A DNA stretch of 64,000 bases from Rhipidocladum racemiflorum (Eukaryota; Streptophyta; Magnoliopsida; Poales; Poaceae), in NCBI GenBank assembly GCA_036346355.1, contig CM070569.1:41332276-41396275 (forward strand), in the 5' to 3' direction. The position numbers and the translations under genes were made by a program. The notes beneath the pieces are model-generated. The model was not told where the DNA came from. It did not search any database and saw only the letters and a list, made by a program, of their open reading frames with translations. The stretch's first letter is position 1; each line of letters begins with the position of its first letter. Positions 1 to 10,894 of this stretch are shown in pieces.

Positions 1-858
1 TTTATGTATGAGTTTGAAATACCATTTTGGACTTAGATATAGCAAAGGATCTGGTCCAAATGGCAATACTCATTAAGTGCAATATTTTGACCGATATAGG
101 TCAAACTAAGATTTTCGGAGAATTTCGAAAGCAAATAGCTTTTGTTTGGTTGGTCTTTTGAAAAACTTTTGAACACAAAAGATATTAAGAATGACCAACT
201 CTAGGATTTTTGCTTTAAGATTATTTTCAAAATCCTTTTACTTTTAATTCTATGAAAATTATAAGTTTAAATCCAAAACAAGATACTACTATCTAGATTT
301 TGGGCTTGAAACTCATTTTCTTTTCAAAATAGAATTTTGGGAAGCCAAAACCTTTGGAAAACATTTCAAAGACATTTGTATACCAATTTCAACTAGTTTT
401 TCAAAAGATTACTAGTAAGTACACAGGTTTTGAGTTTTGGCTAAAAGGTTGATTTTGAAAATATATATTATGCATTTATATACATATGGGCACATGTAGG
501 GATGTGATACACATGAATATGAATTAGCACTCCCCCTAAATGTGCCACTATAAACTTGCTCAAGATTGCAATAAGAGAATAATACTAAAAACAAGAGCAA
601 GTACTACTAACAAGCAATTAAATCGATTTTCATGATACTAATGCATCTAAACCTACACAAGGCTAGAAGCAATAATATAATCAATTTAAATACTTGTTAC
701 CGAGATGGCATTGGCTCATGATTGTCTTGATTATCTTCATGCTTGGCTCCGATTGCAATTGATAGTTCCTTTTTCTTCTCGAGAAGCCAAACGTCCAATC
801 CATCTCTTAGTACCTAATAATTCTTTTAGGCACTTTTTGGTACCCAATCTTTGTTGGG

Positions 859-2664
859 TCAATTAATGTTAGTCACCATAGATTTAGGAACCCAAATGGC
901 CCTAATATTTGCATTATTGACTTGACTAACACAATTAGAAATAGGTTTGCAATAATTATTCCTCCTAGGCAAAAGATTGGCATTTTTATTAAAAGGCTTA
1001 GGAGGACAATGATACTTTGCAAAACTATTTCTAGTTTGATCCCTTCTAAGCATATGATGATCATTATAATAGAAAAGCTTAGAGGATCTAGCAAGTCTAG
1101 CAAATTGATTACTATTGTTATTTCTCCTAAGCAATTTGTTGGAATTGCTTTGAGTGGGCTTAAGAGTCCTAACAATTTTAACAAATCCATTTCTAGACTT
1201 ACTCTTCCTATGCAAATGAATATTATCATTTTTAGCAGGCATAGAGGACTTGGCAAGCTTGGCAATTACATTGCCATTCTTGTCCTTCCTAAGCGAATAA
1301 TCATTGAATTGAATAATAGGCTTAGGAATTGTACCTTTAGGGCAATCCTTACCGATGTGCCCTTTTTCCCGACAATTGAAGCAAGTGGGCTTTGAACGTC
1401 TCTTCCTCTTGTCTTGCTTCTTGCCAGCTTGCCTCAAGGTTGGAGTTGTGGCCTTGTTATCCACTTTATTGGGGCACACGGAGGCGAAGTGGCCCTTCTT
1501 GTTGCATCCGAAGCACACAATCGTCTTCATTTTTGCATTGTGCTTCTTCTTGCTCTTCTCCCTCTTGGAGATGTAGCCAAGTCCTCTTCTATCTTGAGGT
1601 GCCCGAGGCTCACTCAAGATCTTGTCGAGGACGGCTTTGCCCTTGTAGCACTTCTCCAAGTCATTTTTCAATTGAATGACTTGTGCCTTTAGCTCATTGT
1701 TTTCCTCTACAAGATTAGCATCTAAACAACTAGAGGAACTAGAAGCAATGTTAGAGCAACAAGGCAAAGCAATGCTAGAGGTAGACATATCAATTAAATC
1801 ACATTGAGTATTAATGTCTACTCTAGGCTTTATGAATTCCTTGAGAAGGATACTTTCATGATTTTCCTTAAGAACATCATAATTCTTTTGAAGTGAGTCA
1901 TACTCAACCTTCAAAATCTCATATCTAGTTTTCTCCTTCTCAAGAGATTCATTTTTCGCTTTTTCTTTAGCAAGAGCACTCTCGAGTTTAAGATTTCTTT
2001 CTTTTTCAAAGATTAGCAAATCCTCTTGCTTCTCGAGAGTGTCTTCTTGCTTTTCTACCGTTTCAAGCAATGCTAGCATTTTAGGTAGTGATATTTCTCT
2101 AATATCGCCAAACCTACCATCATACTCGGTATCACTATCATCATCACTCTTACCTAAATCATCTGTATTTTTAGATTTGGATGAGTGTGATACCTTCTTC
2201 TCCTTTACCATGAGGCAAATAGGAGTGTCGTTATTGCTTGAGGCGGAAGAGGAGGTAGATGGTGATGTCGGTTCATCATCACTTAATGTAGAGGTTGGAG
2301 AATCATCAACCAACATCCGTTCCTCAATGCAATCCTCACTTGATGATGTGGACACATCATATTTGTCTTGAAGCATTGTCCACATATCATGAGCGCTCTT
2401 GAGATTGTATATTTCATCAAATATATCTTCGCTCACAACATTAAATAAAGCATTAGTAGCTTGAGCGTCGAGATGTAGGCATTTCATCTCTCTGTTAGTT
2501 GGATCAACTTCATTCAATGGAGATGAAAAGCCGGCATCTACGATCCACCAAATTTGGGGGCTCATGGATTTAAAATGAGAAATCATGATTAATTTCCATG
2601 AAGCATAATTAGAGCCATCTAGCATAAGTGGATCATGTGAGTGCACTAAACCTCTAGTCGCCAT
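859..2664 (-). CDS. Ty1/copia (SIRE-like) Gag polyprotein, 601 aa
   Basis: The protein opens with a copia Gag N-terminus (about residues 1-105, with LDGSNYASWK and the motif DEIYNLKSAHDMWTMLQDKY of the UBN2/DUF4219 type). A low-complexity Ser/Asp-rich linker follows (105-180), then a Lys/Glu-rich predicted coiled coil (about 190-275 and 318-345). Two CCHC zinc knuckles are readable at residues 384-397 (CFGCNKKGHFASVC) and 428-441 (CFNCREKGHIGKDC), followed by a basic Asn/Lys-rich tail. It would package element RNA in virus-like particles. The UBN2 part is shorter than in full SIRE Gags, with the linker starting right after KYD, so an internal deletion is likely. The start is 45 bp inside the PBS side of the leader. 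No pol follows in frame. Confidence 0.85.
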   Translation of the reverse strand: MATRGLVHSHDPLMLDGSNYASWKLIMISHFKSMSPQIWWIVDAGFSSPLNEVDPTNREMKCLHLDAQATNALFNVVSEDIFDEIYNLKSAHDMWTMLQDKYDVSTSSSEDCIEERMLVDDSPTSTLSDDEPTSPSTSSSASSNNDTPICLMVKEKKVSHSSKSKNTDDLGKSDDDSDTEYDGRFGDIREISLPKMLALLETVEKQEDTLEKQEDLLIFEKERNLKLESALAKEKAKNESLEKEKTRYEILKVEYDSLQKNYDVLKENHESILLKEFIKPRVDINTQCDLIDMSTSSIALPCCSNIASSSSSCLDANLVEENNELKAQVIQLKNDLEKCYKGKAVLDKILSEPRAPQDRRGLGYISKREKSKKKHNAKMKTIVCFGCNKKGHFASVCPNKVDNKATTPTLRQAGKKQDKRKRRSKPTCFNCREKGHIGKDCPKGTIPKPIIQFNDYSLRKDKNGNVIAKLAKSSMPAKNDNIHLHRKSKSRNGFVKIVRTLKPTQSNSNKLLRRNNNSNQFARLARSSKLFYYNDHHMLRRDQTRNSFAKYHCPPKPFNKNANLLPRRNNYCKPISNCVSQVNNANIRAIWVPKSMVTNIN

Positions 2665-2708
2665 CCCTTACTCTCTAGACGGATAAGTCTAATAAAATGA
2701 GAGACCTT

Positions 2709-2721
2709 GGCTCTGATACCA
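2709..2721 (-). other. Primer-binding site, tRNA-iMet type
   Basis: On the minus strand this reads TGGTATCAGAGCC, the complement of the 3' end of initiator Met-tRNA used by most plant copia elements. It lies two bases inside the LTR boundary at 2724, which fixes the element's orientation as minus and the adjoining LTR as its 5' LTR. Confidence 0.85.
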
Positions 2722-2723
2722 AT

Positions 2724-4417
2724 TGAAAGGACCGGGATGTCGGCCTAGAGGGGGGGTGAATAGGCGATTACAAAATTATACCCAATTTAAATTAATCTAT
2801 CAGAGATAATGCGGAAGCAATTGGGATAATTAAGTTTTGCAATTTAAACAAATCAGCCGAAGCGAGTAACCGGACACTCAGGATATATTATCCGGATACT
2901 CCGTATATCAGGATACTCAGGATCAATGTCACCGGATACTCGGGTTGATTGGTTCGGCGAGCAGAGTGAGAGTAATAAACTTAGGCACTTCTTCGATTCT
3001 AGAGATACGAATTACTCTACTGCAACAAAGTAAGGATACAAGCAAGAATAGATGCAGTAGATACAATCTAATTGATTTAATCACAAGAATCGAAAGCAAA
3101 TTAAGCGGATGAGCAAAAGAGGAAACCGAAGTAAGGAAGGAGACACGAAGATTTTATCCTGAAGTTCGGATCCTTGAGGGGATCCTACGTCTCCGTTGAG
3201 GCGGCTCGGTCACACTTGAGCCGGGGTCTCTTTCAACCCTCTTCCTCCCGGTGTTGCACAATGCACTCGCCGGTCTTCACTTCTTTAATTCCTTTCCTTG
3301 CGGAGGCGGAATCGGACCTTCACAAACCTTCGGTGGCCTTCCACACAAAGCTTGGAAGCTCACTGGCAACTCCTAGCCGTCTAGGAGACCTCAACCTCCA
3401 AGAGCAACAAATGCTCTCGAAGAACTCACTTAGAGTCCACCTCAAGTGCTCAACACACTAATCACACTCAATCCGGTCACTACACACTCTCACACCCAAA
3501 CCTTCACTCAAAAGGGATCACTAAGATCTAGGGTTAGAGGGGCTTTTGGGAGCTAAAGATCACTAAGAAGAACACCTCAAAGCACCAAGGGACCAGCTCC
3601 ACTCCAATCAATCCTCAATCCAAACACCTCTCTCCACTACCCAACCCTTCACAAAAGGGGATCACTAAGATCTAAGGAGTAGGGAGGAGTATTGGGGGCT
3701 CAAACACTCACAAAGAACACCTCTAATACCCAGCAAAAACCTCCCCAATAGCTCCTTTGAAGTGGGCAAGAAGGGGGCCTTAAATAGAGGAACCCCAAAA
3801 ACTAGCCGTTGGGACCGAACTGGGCAACCCGGAGACTCCGGATATTTAACCCGGACACTCCGGATCATCCGGATACTCCGGATTGTCCGGAGACTCCGGA
3901 TCATCCGGAGTCTTCGGACAATTAATCCGGATACTCCGGATCTCGAGCAAAGACGCTTTGGGCCTAAAGCAGGCATAACTTTTGATCCCGGACTCCGATT
4001 TCGACGATTTTGGACTTTTCGAAAAGCTAAGAACGAGGGCTACACAACTAACAAGGTCTCACTACCCAAATCCCAAAGGATAAAAATTAACATCACAAGG
4101 AATCCAAGAGAGACCTACAACCCTCACTTTCCGGCACCACCAACACTTCTATCCCTCACACCAACCCACCTACACCTAGGTGAACAAAGTGTGACTTGGG
4201 TTTTTCAACCTTAGACAAGGATAGACCACTTTTGAGCACTTGAGACATGTCTAAGTGATTTCAACGATTGCATCCCTCTTAATAGTACGGCAATCCTTAG
4301 ACTCAAATTTAACACAAAATCTAAGTCTTACACTAAGCTTACATGCCGACTTCTTCTGGATGCACGGTGCATGATGACGCTTCCACAAAGATTGATGACG
4401 CCCTTCGTCTTGTCAAC
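2724..4417 (-). mobile_element. SIRE-like 5' LTR, segment 1 (U5 side)
   Basis: Starts TGAAAGGACCGGGATGTC next to the primer-binding site and carries the AGAGGGGGGGTGAATAGGCG stretch typical of grass SIRE LTR ends. It is colinear with the second SIRE-like LTR at 48977-50327. It contains clusters of a CCGGATACTCCGG motif (about 2870-2955 and 3830-3950). The LTR is interrupted at 4417/9285 by an inserted LTR element with a TCAAC target duplication. ORFs at 3174-3461 and 3762-4214 are not supported as genes. Confidence 0.75.
3826..3948. repeat. Degenerate tandem repeat of CCGGATACTCCGGAT-type motif
   Basis: Roughly 8 imperfect copies of a 12-18 bp motif built on (T)CCGGA and ACTCCGGA lie inside the LTR. 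TCCGGA is itself palindromic, so the array can form many short hairpins. The same motif recurs at 2870-2955, 49065-49140 and 49860-50025, always inside SIRE-like LTRs. Confidence 0.75.
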
Positions 4418-4663
4418 TGTAACACCCCCACATGGGCCCAAATCATCCCACTGACGGCCCAAATTGTTTCCCCCACGGCCCGATCACCCGAAAACGGCCC
4501 AAAACGACCCCGGAGAGGCCCGAAACGCGCTAAAACGCCAAACCGTAGGGTTCTAAATGTAAAAGATCACAAATTATCTCATTTACGACGTCTTATCACA
4601 TTTTATCATACTTTTTAACATATCATCACCTAATTTCAAATCCCGACATTTCGTGGTGTCACA
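4418..4663 (-). repeat. 3' LTR of the 4418-9279 element
   Basis: 246 bp. The minus-strand reading begins TGTGACACCACGAAATG and ends GGGGGTGTTACA. By eye identical, base for base, to 9034-9279. It is adjoined at 4664-4676 by a pyrimidine run that is the polypurine tract on the coding strand. Confidence 0.9.
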
Positions 4664-4677
4664 TTCTACCCCCCTTC
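4664..4677 (-). other. Polypurine tract of the 4418-9279 element
   Basis: On the minus strand this reads GAAGGGGGGTAGAA immediately before the 3' LTR, the position expected for plus-strand primer synthesis. Confidence 0.7.
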
Positions 4678-7600
4678 AACAGGATTCGACCTCGAATCCA
4701 AGACACACCACTACGCAAGCCAGCAAAACAAAAGGTAGCTAGGTTTCACAACTTATGAACATAGCCCTGGGAAATTCTCGCGCATGCGTGACTCCAGCTC
4801 CCTAGCTGCTTCACTCTCTGAGTAAAGCCACTGGGACTACACTGGTCGAGACTTGACGACAAGGTGCTTAGGTTCGAAGGCCAACGGCTCTAAAGATGGC
4901 TCACAATCACGACTTGCCAGAATCTTACTCAACAATGAACACAAAACCTTAAAACAAGGACTCGTAATGTCCCAAGCAACAGGATAAATTCCCAAACCGA
5001 CCTCAAAAGAAAACGGTCTCACACTCCTCCTTGCATACATTCTTTGGCACTAAAGTGCCCGATCCCTTTAACCAACGCTACTCTCTAGAAGAACATGGTA
5101 CCAATCTCTAACTCCAACTCTAGATCCCTCTTCAGCTCCCACGTGCAAGATTGTTTCCACACCTCAACTCTCTCTGGTATGGTTCGTCGTATTCGAGGCG
5201 ACGAGAACCAAGAGACACAACACTCCAAGACTACGAACTGCTGGAACCATCAGCGTTGAGACCTTGAAAAGAATGATCTTGCGTAAAAAGACCAATACCC
5301 ACCACTACCTCCGAACGGGAAAGCTTTCTTTAAAACCAAGGTTCTTAAAACCCGCAAGAACAATAACAACCGAACAAAACCACTACGGTTGACTCAACTC
5401 GTTCATAGATCAGCGACAAAAGATCCAATACACTTCGAAAAGGAAAAGCAATTACTAGCAACCACCAAGTGGTCCACGAGTAACTCAATCAACCCTACCG
5501 AGGAATACATCAACGACACAATACCCCAAGAAGGTTTGCATTGAGTCCAAACAACCTTCCTTTACTCTTCACTTTTAAACTATTTTCGATTAACTACTAG
5601 TAACACTTAATAACTGAGGTCATTAACAACCCACACTGGATTTCTCTCTCTAAGAAGGTCTCGCCCTCAGGCTCTTCCACTCAAAGGACTAGAACAAAGA
5701 ATACAATCATTGAGTAAGATCAACCAAGACCCATGAACCCAAAATGATCCACATACAACAACTCGAACTCCAAAGCGCTAAAAGCCACTTTGGAAAGAAT
5801 TCGGCATCAACCAAAAAGTACTCATTCTATTTTTCCTAAGCCAAGATGCAAAGAAAGCTCAGATCTCTTACACCACAACCAACATACCAGAAGGTATTCA
5901 TTCTTACTCCTCATACTAGAAGGCAATTTGAAATCTCGACTCAGAACATGCATGCAGCTTCCCAAGAGCACTCCGGATTAGTCATATATCCATATATGAC
6001 TTTCTCACCGACCTGGCTCAACAACTCTTTTATCATTAATTATGCATAAACAATGTCTCGTTTTCCCTTTCACCATTCATTCATCATGTAACAACGATGC
6101 CGAATAGTCATTCACCAAATGACTTCTTTCTGGTATCAAATAATTGAAATACAATTAACATCGAAGGTTGCAGAAATTCATATAGACTATGACGGCAGCA
6201 TAGTTAACAATAAAACACCACGTCGCATCACATCCCACAACAATTGAAAATCGAACTTGCAAAACATTGCATTTCAACCAAATTCAACATTTTGAAAGAG
6301 AACATCAAAACTTCAAGTCAAGCATCCGCTTCCACAACCGTCATAAATTTTCTAAAAGAGAAAGGGAAACTCATTTCCAAAAATAACACTGTACCAACAA
6401 AAACACTTATTAACATTACTTAAAAACCACCTTTGTGAAGCACACGCAAACACCAGACACATTTTCCAATTAACTCCAACTCTAGCCAAATAGGGTTACA
6501 CATCAAGGGCTTAACTCAAAAGTTCCCAACACAACCCACTATGACCATCTGCTTCCTTTTAAACATTTATACCATAGATAATTCAGTGTGAGCGCAAAAG
6601 GCGCGATCCACTCAAAGACTTTTGGGTCTAAATCCATACTCATAGCACAAACTAAACAAATTAGCCAAAATCAAAGATTGGCACCAATCACTACAAGTTT
6701 AGGGAAACTCTGAAATATGACATAAGGAATACTTTGCCCGCAAGCATTCAACCAAACTAGCAAACAACCAAACCAGTCAAAAAGGTTTTAAACACCGGCT
6801 TAGCATAAATACAACCATCTCTAGTGTTCCACTACTCTTTCCATTAAATACTTCAAAATTCACTACTTACTCATTGGGAAGGTCCAACCGGATTTAACAA
6901 AATTTACATAACAAATTCTTTCTCTAGTTACCATTCCCAACACTTTTAATTAAAGTTTATGATGCTTATCAAAAGACATCCAATTAAGACTGCATCAACA
7001 AGATCCCCACGGACCAACATATCGTAACACATCATTTTCTGTATTTAGAATACAGTACTTCAACAAATACCCGAGCATGATCAACCTATCCATCTTATAC
7101 CACCCATACGTCAACATCTTGACAATTAAAACTTGATCAATCAATAAAATGACTTCAACAAATAAGTATTATCTCATAAATTGCATTCTAAAATATGCAT
7201 TCATTAAGGTTAAAATCTTACATCATGATTATTATCCATTGTTCATCCCATCACAACACGTACTCGACATAATTTTCACAGTTTTACACTTTTCTCTATT
7301 GGATCAATGGTTTCCAACAATTAACAACACTACCAAGTCATCAATATCAATTGTTTGCATAATCTTAAAAACTGCAACATTACTTTTAGTTATCCTATCC
7401 AAAGGCTATAGCAAATTGTCACTACTCAACATGCTCGAACTATTTAAAACAAATTAAATGAGTTAGACCATCACAAAGCTCTTACCACAACCACTAAACC
7501 TATGTCTTCCCAACTGACATCGGTGCTAGCGTTAAAAGAATACATATGCAAACTTCCAAATATACTAACAGTTTGCAACATCATAAATAACAAGTCTAAT

Positions 7601-9019
7601 CAACTTCCAAGTTAAGGTCACTAACACGATTAAATCTCTCTAATAACATGTAAAATTAGAGCATCTTTAACAACCAGCAAAGCTTCTTTAACAATATCGT
7701 GATCCACATCATCTTAATGTTTTAACTATGCATCAGGATTTAAAACTTTAAACATTATCAGGGGTCAAAAGCACTTTTAAAGTAAACAACAGAATCTGAG
7801 CATGTATATTAACACTTTTAATCATTCTCGCTATAGAGTAATCTACAACATTAGAAGTTCATTTAATCTTAAGCTAAAGATAACTATTACATTTAATTGA
7901 TTTAGCTCACAAATTAACTAAGGAGTACATCATTTCCATTAACCACATTGTTACATACCACATAACATTCTAAACAACAATTCTCACTATTTGACAAATA
8001 ATTTCAGTCAAAAGACTACTTACTCCGTTCTGACATTTTCTTTTAAAACTCATCCAAGACTCACAAAGAAACTTGACTCCCCAAAAGTTGCAATGGAACA
8101 TGACTCACACTGGATCAAGCAAAAGATCTCCAAATCACCTTTAAATCTTAAAGACTCCCACGGGAGGGAACCAAGCGATCAAGCAACCTTTGCGGACAAA
8201 GGCACAAAACATAAATCGACACATCTTAAATTCTTGTACACAACTTCAAGAACCTCTTTTAAACTCAGAGTAAGACACGCAAGAGCAAAATGGTACTTTT
8301 CTTTGCAAGGCAACCAACAAAACCGACGTCAAAACCAAACGTTGCTACCAAAAGACACGCACACATAACTCTTCTTCTTTGCCTTCTACCGAAGAAGACA
8401 AAACCACAAACCGCCTACGGATCAAACCGCGAAAACCCAATACTTTTCATTTGATTTCACTCAACTAAAGCCAAGAAAAACAACCAAAGCGACCGTCGAG
8501 CGGTACACGACATCTGAAGGAATCCACCACTAACTCTTCCTTTTGACTCCAATCAACTACCCAAACTGCGACAGAAAAGGTAAGCACTCTTTCCCCACAA
8601 GGGTTAATAGTTCTTCGGTGATGGTTTTAATCGGCCATACCGTTAAACCACAACCTTACTATGAACAAAAAGGTGACCGAAACCCTTCGGCACCACAACC
8701 CCACTTTAACACGATAGCATGAGCAATTCAATCAATTATCTCATACACATAGAAACATACTTTATCACATAAAACATTCAACATTAAGGCTTAAATATAA
8801 CATTTAAGCGTAAAGTAACGATACCCATAGCCTTTCCTACTGTGCATCCATGTGTGTCAAATTTTAAATTAGTTATTCCACATACACAAGTTTTAAGGTT
8901 GCTATCCTATAGCAAAATTTTAGTTATAACCTAAGCCATGTTTCTAGGTTATCCCACATCAAAGTTTTAGTTAACCCTATGGTATTTCACTAAATTCATA
9001 CACCACGGACCTGAAGCCC
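4678..9019 (-). other. Non-coding interior of the 4418-9279 element
   Basis: About 4.3 kb of AT-rich sequence, A-rich on the plus strand. The longest ORFs are 60-125 codons (for example 7149-7457 and 7991-8368) on mixed strands with no family resemblance. I see no reverse transcriptase, protease, integrase or zinc-knuckle motif in any frame. This is not a host intergenic gap but transposon cargo or scaffold sequence. Confidence 0.7.
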
Positions 9020-9031
9020 GCTCTGATACCA
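9020..9031 (-). other. Primer-binding site of the 4418-9279 element
   Basis: On the minus strand this reads TGGTATCAGAGC, the tRNA-iMet complement, separated from the 5' LTR (9034-9279) by two bases. Confidence 0.85.
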
Positions 9032-9033
9032 AC

Positions 9034-9279
9034 TGTAACACCCCCACATGGGCCCAAATCATCCCACTGACGGCCCAAATTGTTTCCCCCACGGCCCGAT
9101 CACCCGAAAACGGCCCAAAACGACCCCGGAGAGGCCCGAAACGCGCTAAAACGCCAAACCGTAGGGTTCTAAATGTAAAAGATCACAAATTATCTCATTT
9201 ACGACGTCTTATCACATTTTATCATACTTTTTAACATATCATCACCTAATTTCAAATCCCGACATTTCGTGGTGTCACA
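9034..9279 (-). repeat. 5' LTR of the 4418-9279 element
   Basis: 246 bp, TGT...ACA ends, same sequence as 4418-4663. The right flank TCAAC matches the left flank of the other LTR. Confidence 0.9.
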
Positions 9280-9284
9280 TCAAC

Positions 9285-9488
9285 CTCGACGCAATTCACC
9301 TCATGAGACTCTCGTCCTCTCTGACCTTGACCTCGATCATCCCCTCCGATGATCTCCACGCCAAGTCGATCTTGACTTAGTCCTCAACTTTTGGTGACAC
9401 CGCCGTCTTATTGACTTCGACTCGCTTGTCATCCTTAAAATCACTTGGTCATCATACACACAACTTTGGGACCTAACTCTTATCAAAG
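9285..9488 (-). mobile_element. SIRE-like 5' LTR, segment 2
   Basis: Resumes after the TCAAC duplication and runs to the CAAAG duplication of the next inserted element. It reads continuously with 4330-4417 once the insertion is removed. It is only 204 bp and has no ORF of interest. Confidence 0.65.
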
Positions 9489-10889
9489 TGTTGGGTAACG
9501 TGGTATGCTACTCTAGCACAAATTAAAATTTTCTACCGCGCAACCAGAAAGCTACTCGCGAGAAGAGGATCATAGATCAATTACCACTAGACGCGCAGTT
9601 GCGGAATCCTTCGCACGTCGATGTAGTGGATCGTTCCCGCCGCAGTCATGGATCGTCCTCGCCTCGCCGTGGATCGTCCTCGCCTCGCCGTGGATTGATC
9701 GTCCTCGCTGCGGATCGTCACCGCAGATCATCCTCGCCACGGATCGTCCTCGCTGCGGATCGTCCTCTCCACGCTGCAGTAGCAGCAGCATCACCACAGC
9801 AGTCCACACGTCCGGGGATGGAACGCCGTGCGTCGGTGTGCAAGCACCGGGTCGCTCGGCAGGGGCAACGAGAGGAGGTGGCTAGGGCTTCTGGCGAAAC
9901 ACCTCTAAACCGCACGAAAGTGCAGTAGTGCGTCCGGCCTCCTCCTCCTTATATAGCCACGAGGTGAAACCCTAAGCGATCGGGGCCCATCTACGCGCTA
10001 AGCCCACGAGGTCCATTAATTACGGATCCAATCGAATTGATGCGTCGGCCAGATTAAGTGTGTGACCACTGTAGGTTCATGCGCATTTGGACATGGATTC
10101 GGAAAACCCTTTTCTAATCCAATAGTCGGTAGCGGCTTCTTGCGAGCATGCCAACTCCCAAACGCATATGATTAAAGTAATTGATGTAATAATCCCTTTG
10201 CCAAACTATATGAAGATCGAACTCAAGGCGAGAAGCATGTCATCCTTTGACAGTTCAATCCATCTCTCGTATCCGTGATATATTAATAAGTTGTGATTGA
10301 CTTCTCAATCACGGCATGGCCATGCACTTCCTTAATCATATCACACGAGTGACCTAGATATATATCTCCGTTACATTGGAGTGGCAAATTCCATCTCGAC
10401 TGCTCACTTCCCTCTGCATGTTTCATAGTAAACATGAAAGCTACATTTATAACTATCCAGTTAGGAAATAGTGTTTGGTAACCCCAAGGTAAACTATTAC
10501 ACATGTAGGGAATATGACAATCTCAGGTCTAAGGATCATACATCTACTATGTATGAGATACACTGATGATACATAAGAACGTAACATTCTCGCAGTGTCC
10601 CATTGTGGGTCTATCTAACCCATGTTCTTCAACATGCGTCCACAATGTATTGATGATATCTCCATATCCCATCGAACAATACATGTGTTGATCTATTCAT
10701 CGTTGTCCCATACGATGATATCCGATCAGAGACATTTATCGAATTATATCAATAAGTAAAGAGCTTCATAAACAAGTCACGCACTTGTTGATCAAAACAA
10801 TGATATACATTCATTGGACCAATTATTATTCATAAACATAGTCATGTTACAATCATCCATATGATTGCCTCAAGGGCATAACACTAACA
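9489..10889 (-). mobile_element. Copia-type solo LTR, 1401 bp, TSD CAAAG
   Basis: TG...CA-bounded: on the plus strand it begins TGTTGGGTAACGTGG and ends CATAACACTAACA. It is flanked by CAAAG at 9484-9488 and 10890-10894. The minus-strand start TGTTAGTGTTATGCCC resembles Angela/BARE-type grass copia LTRs. No internal region is attached, so it is a solo LTR left by LTR-LTR recombination. A run of GATCGTCCTCGC/GCCGTG-type imperfect repeats at about 9640-9780 creates GC-rich ORFs on both strands (9570-9928); these are not genes. Confidence 0.85.
9640..9782. repeat. Imperfect tandem repeat (GGATCGTCCTCGC-type) inside solo LTR
   Basis: About seven partial copies of a 13-25 bp unit containing GGATCGTCCTCGC. 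It gives spurious Arg/Ser-rich reading frames on both strands. Confidence 0.65.
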
Positions 10890-10894
10890 CAAAG

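Larger units (their letters stand above)
1..2723 (-). mobile_element. Internal region of a SIRE/Maximus-like Ty1/copia retrotransposon (5' end, runs off left edge)
   Basis: Read on the minus strand, this is the sequence downstream of a 5' LTR: primer-binding site, short leader, then a gag ORF (859-2664). Below 859 no reverse transcriptase, integrase or RNase H can be read. Instead an AT-rich stretch follows, and around 525-560 there is a tract (ACTCCCCCTAAATGTG) that closely resembles the sequence just inside the 3' LTR of the second SIRE-like copy (about 50427-50450). I infer that the pol region is deleted in this copy and that the left window edge lies close to its 3' LTR. Nothing else recognisable lies in 1-858; the small ORF at 412-600 looks like chance. 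Confidence 0.75.
4418..9279 (-). mobile_element. Complete non-autonomous LTR retrotransposon, 4862 bp, TSD TCAAC
   Basis: Two 246-bp direct repeats (4418-4663 and 9034-9279) with TGT...ACA ends bracket a 4.37-kb interior. By eye the repeats are identical. A 5-bp target duplication TCAAC flanks the element at 4413-4417 and 9280-9284. A tRNA-iMet primer-binding site lies inside the right LTR and a C/T-rich (polypurine on minus) tract inside the left LTR, so transcription is on the minus strand. The interior has no ORF above 125 codons and no recognisable gag or pol motif. The element therefore looks recently inserted, with enzymes supplied in trans by another element. TGTGACACC...GTTACA ends and a 5-bp TSD suit either a Ty3/gypsy or another LTR superfamily; I cannot assign one. 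It sits inside the SIRE-like LTR. Confidence 0.9.

Noticed and set aside
2709..2721. tRNA gene fragment
   Set aside because: Only 13 bases matching tRNA-iMet 3' end; it is a retrotransposon primer-binding site.
3826..3948. CRISPR-like repeat array
   Set aside because: Units are degenerate and nearly contiguous without unique spacers, and the genome is a plant; it is an LTR-internal minisatellite.
9570..9928. GC-rich ORFs on both strands
   Set aside because: They lie in a GGATCGTCCTCGC-type repeat inside a solo LTR; composition and both-strand openness show they are artefacts.
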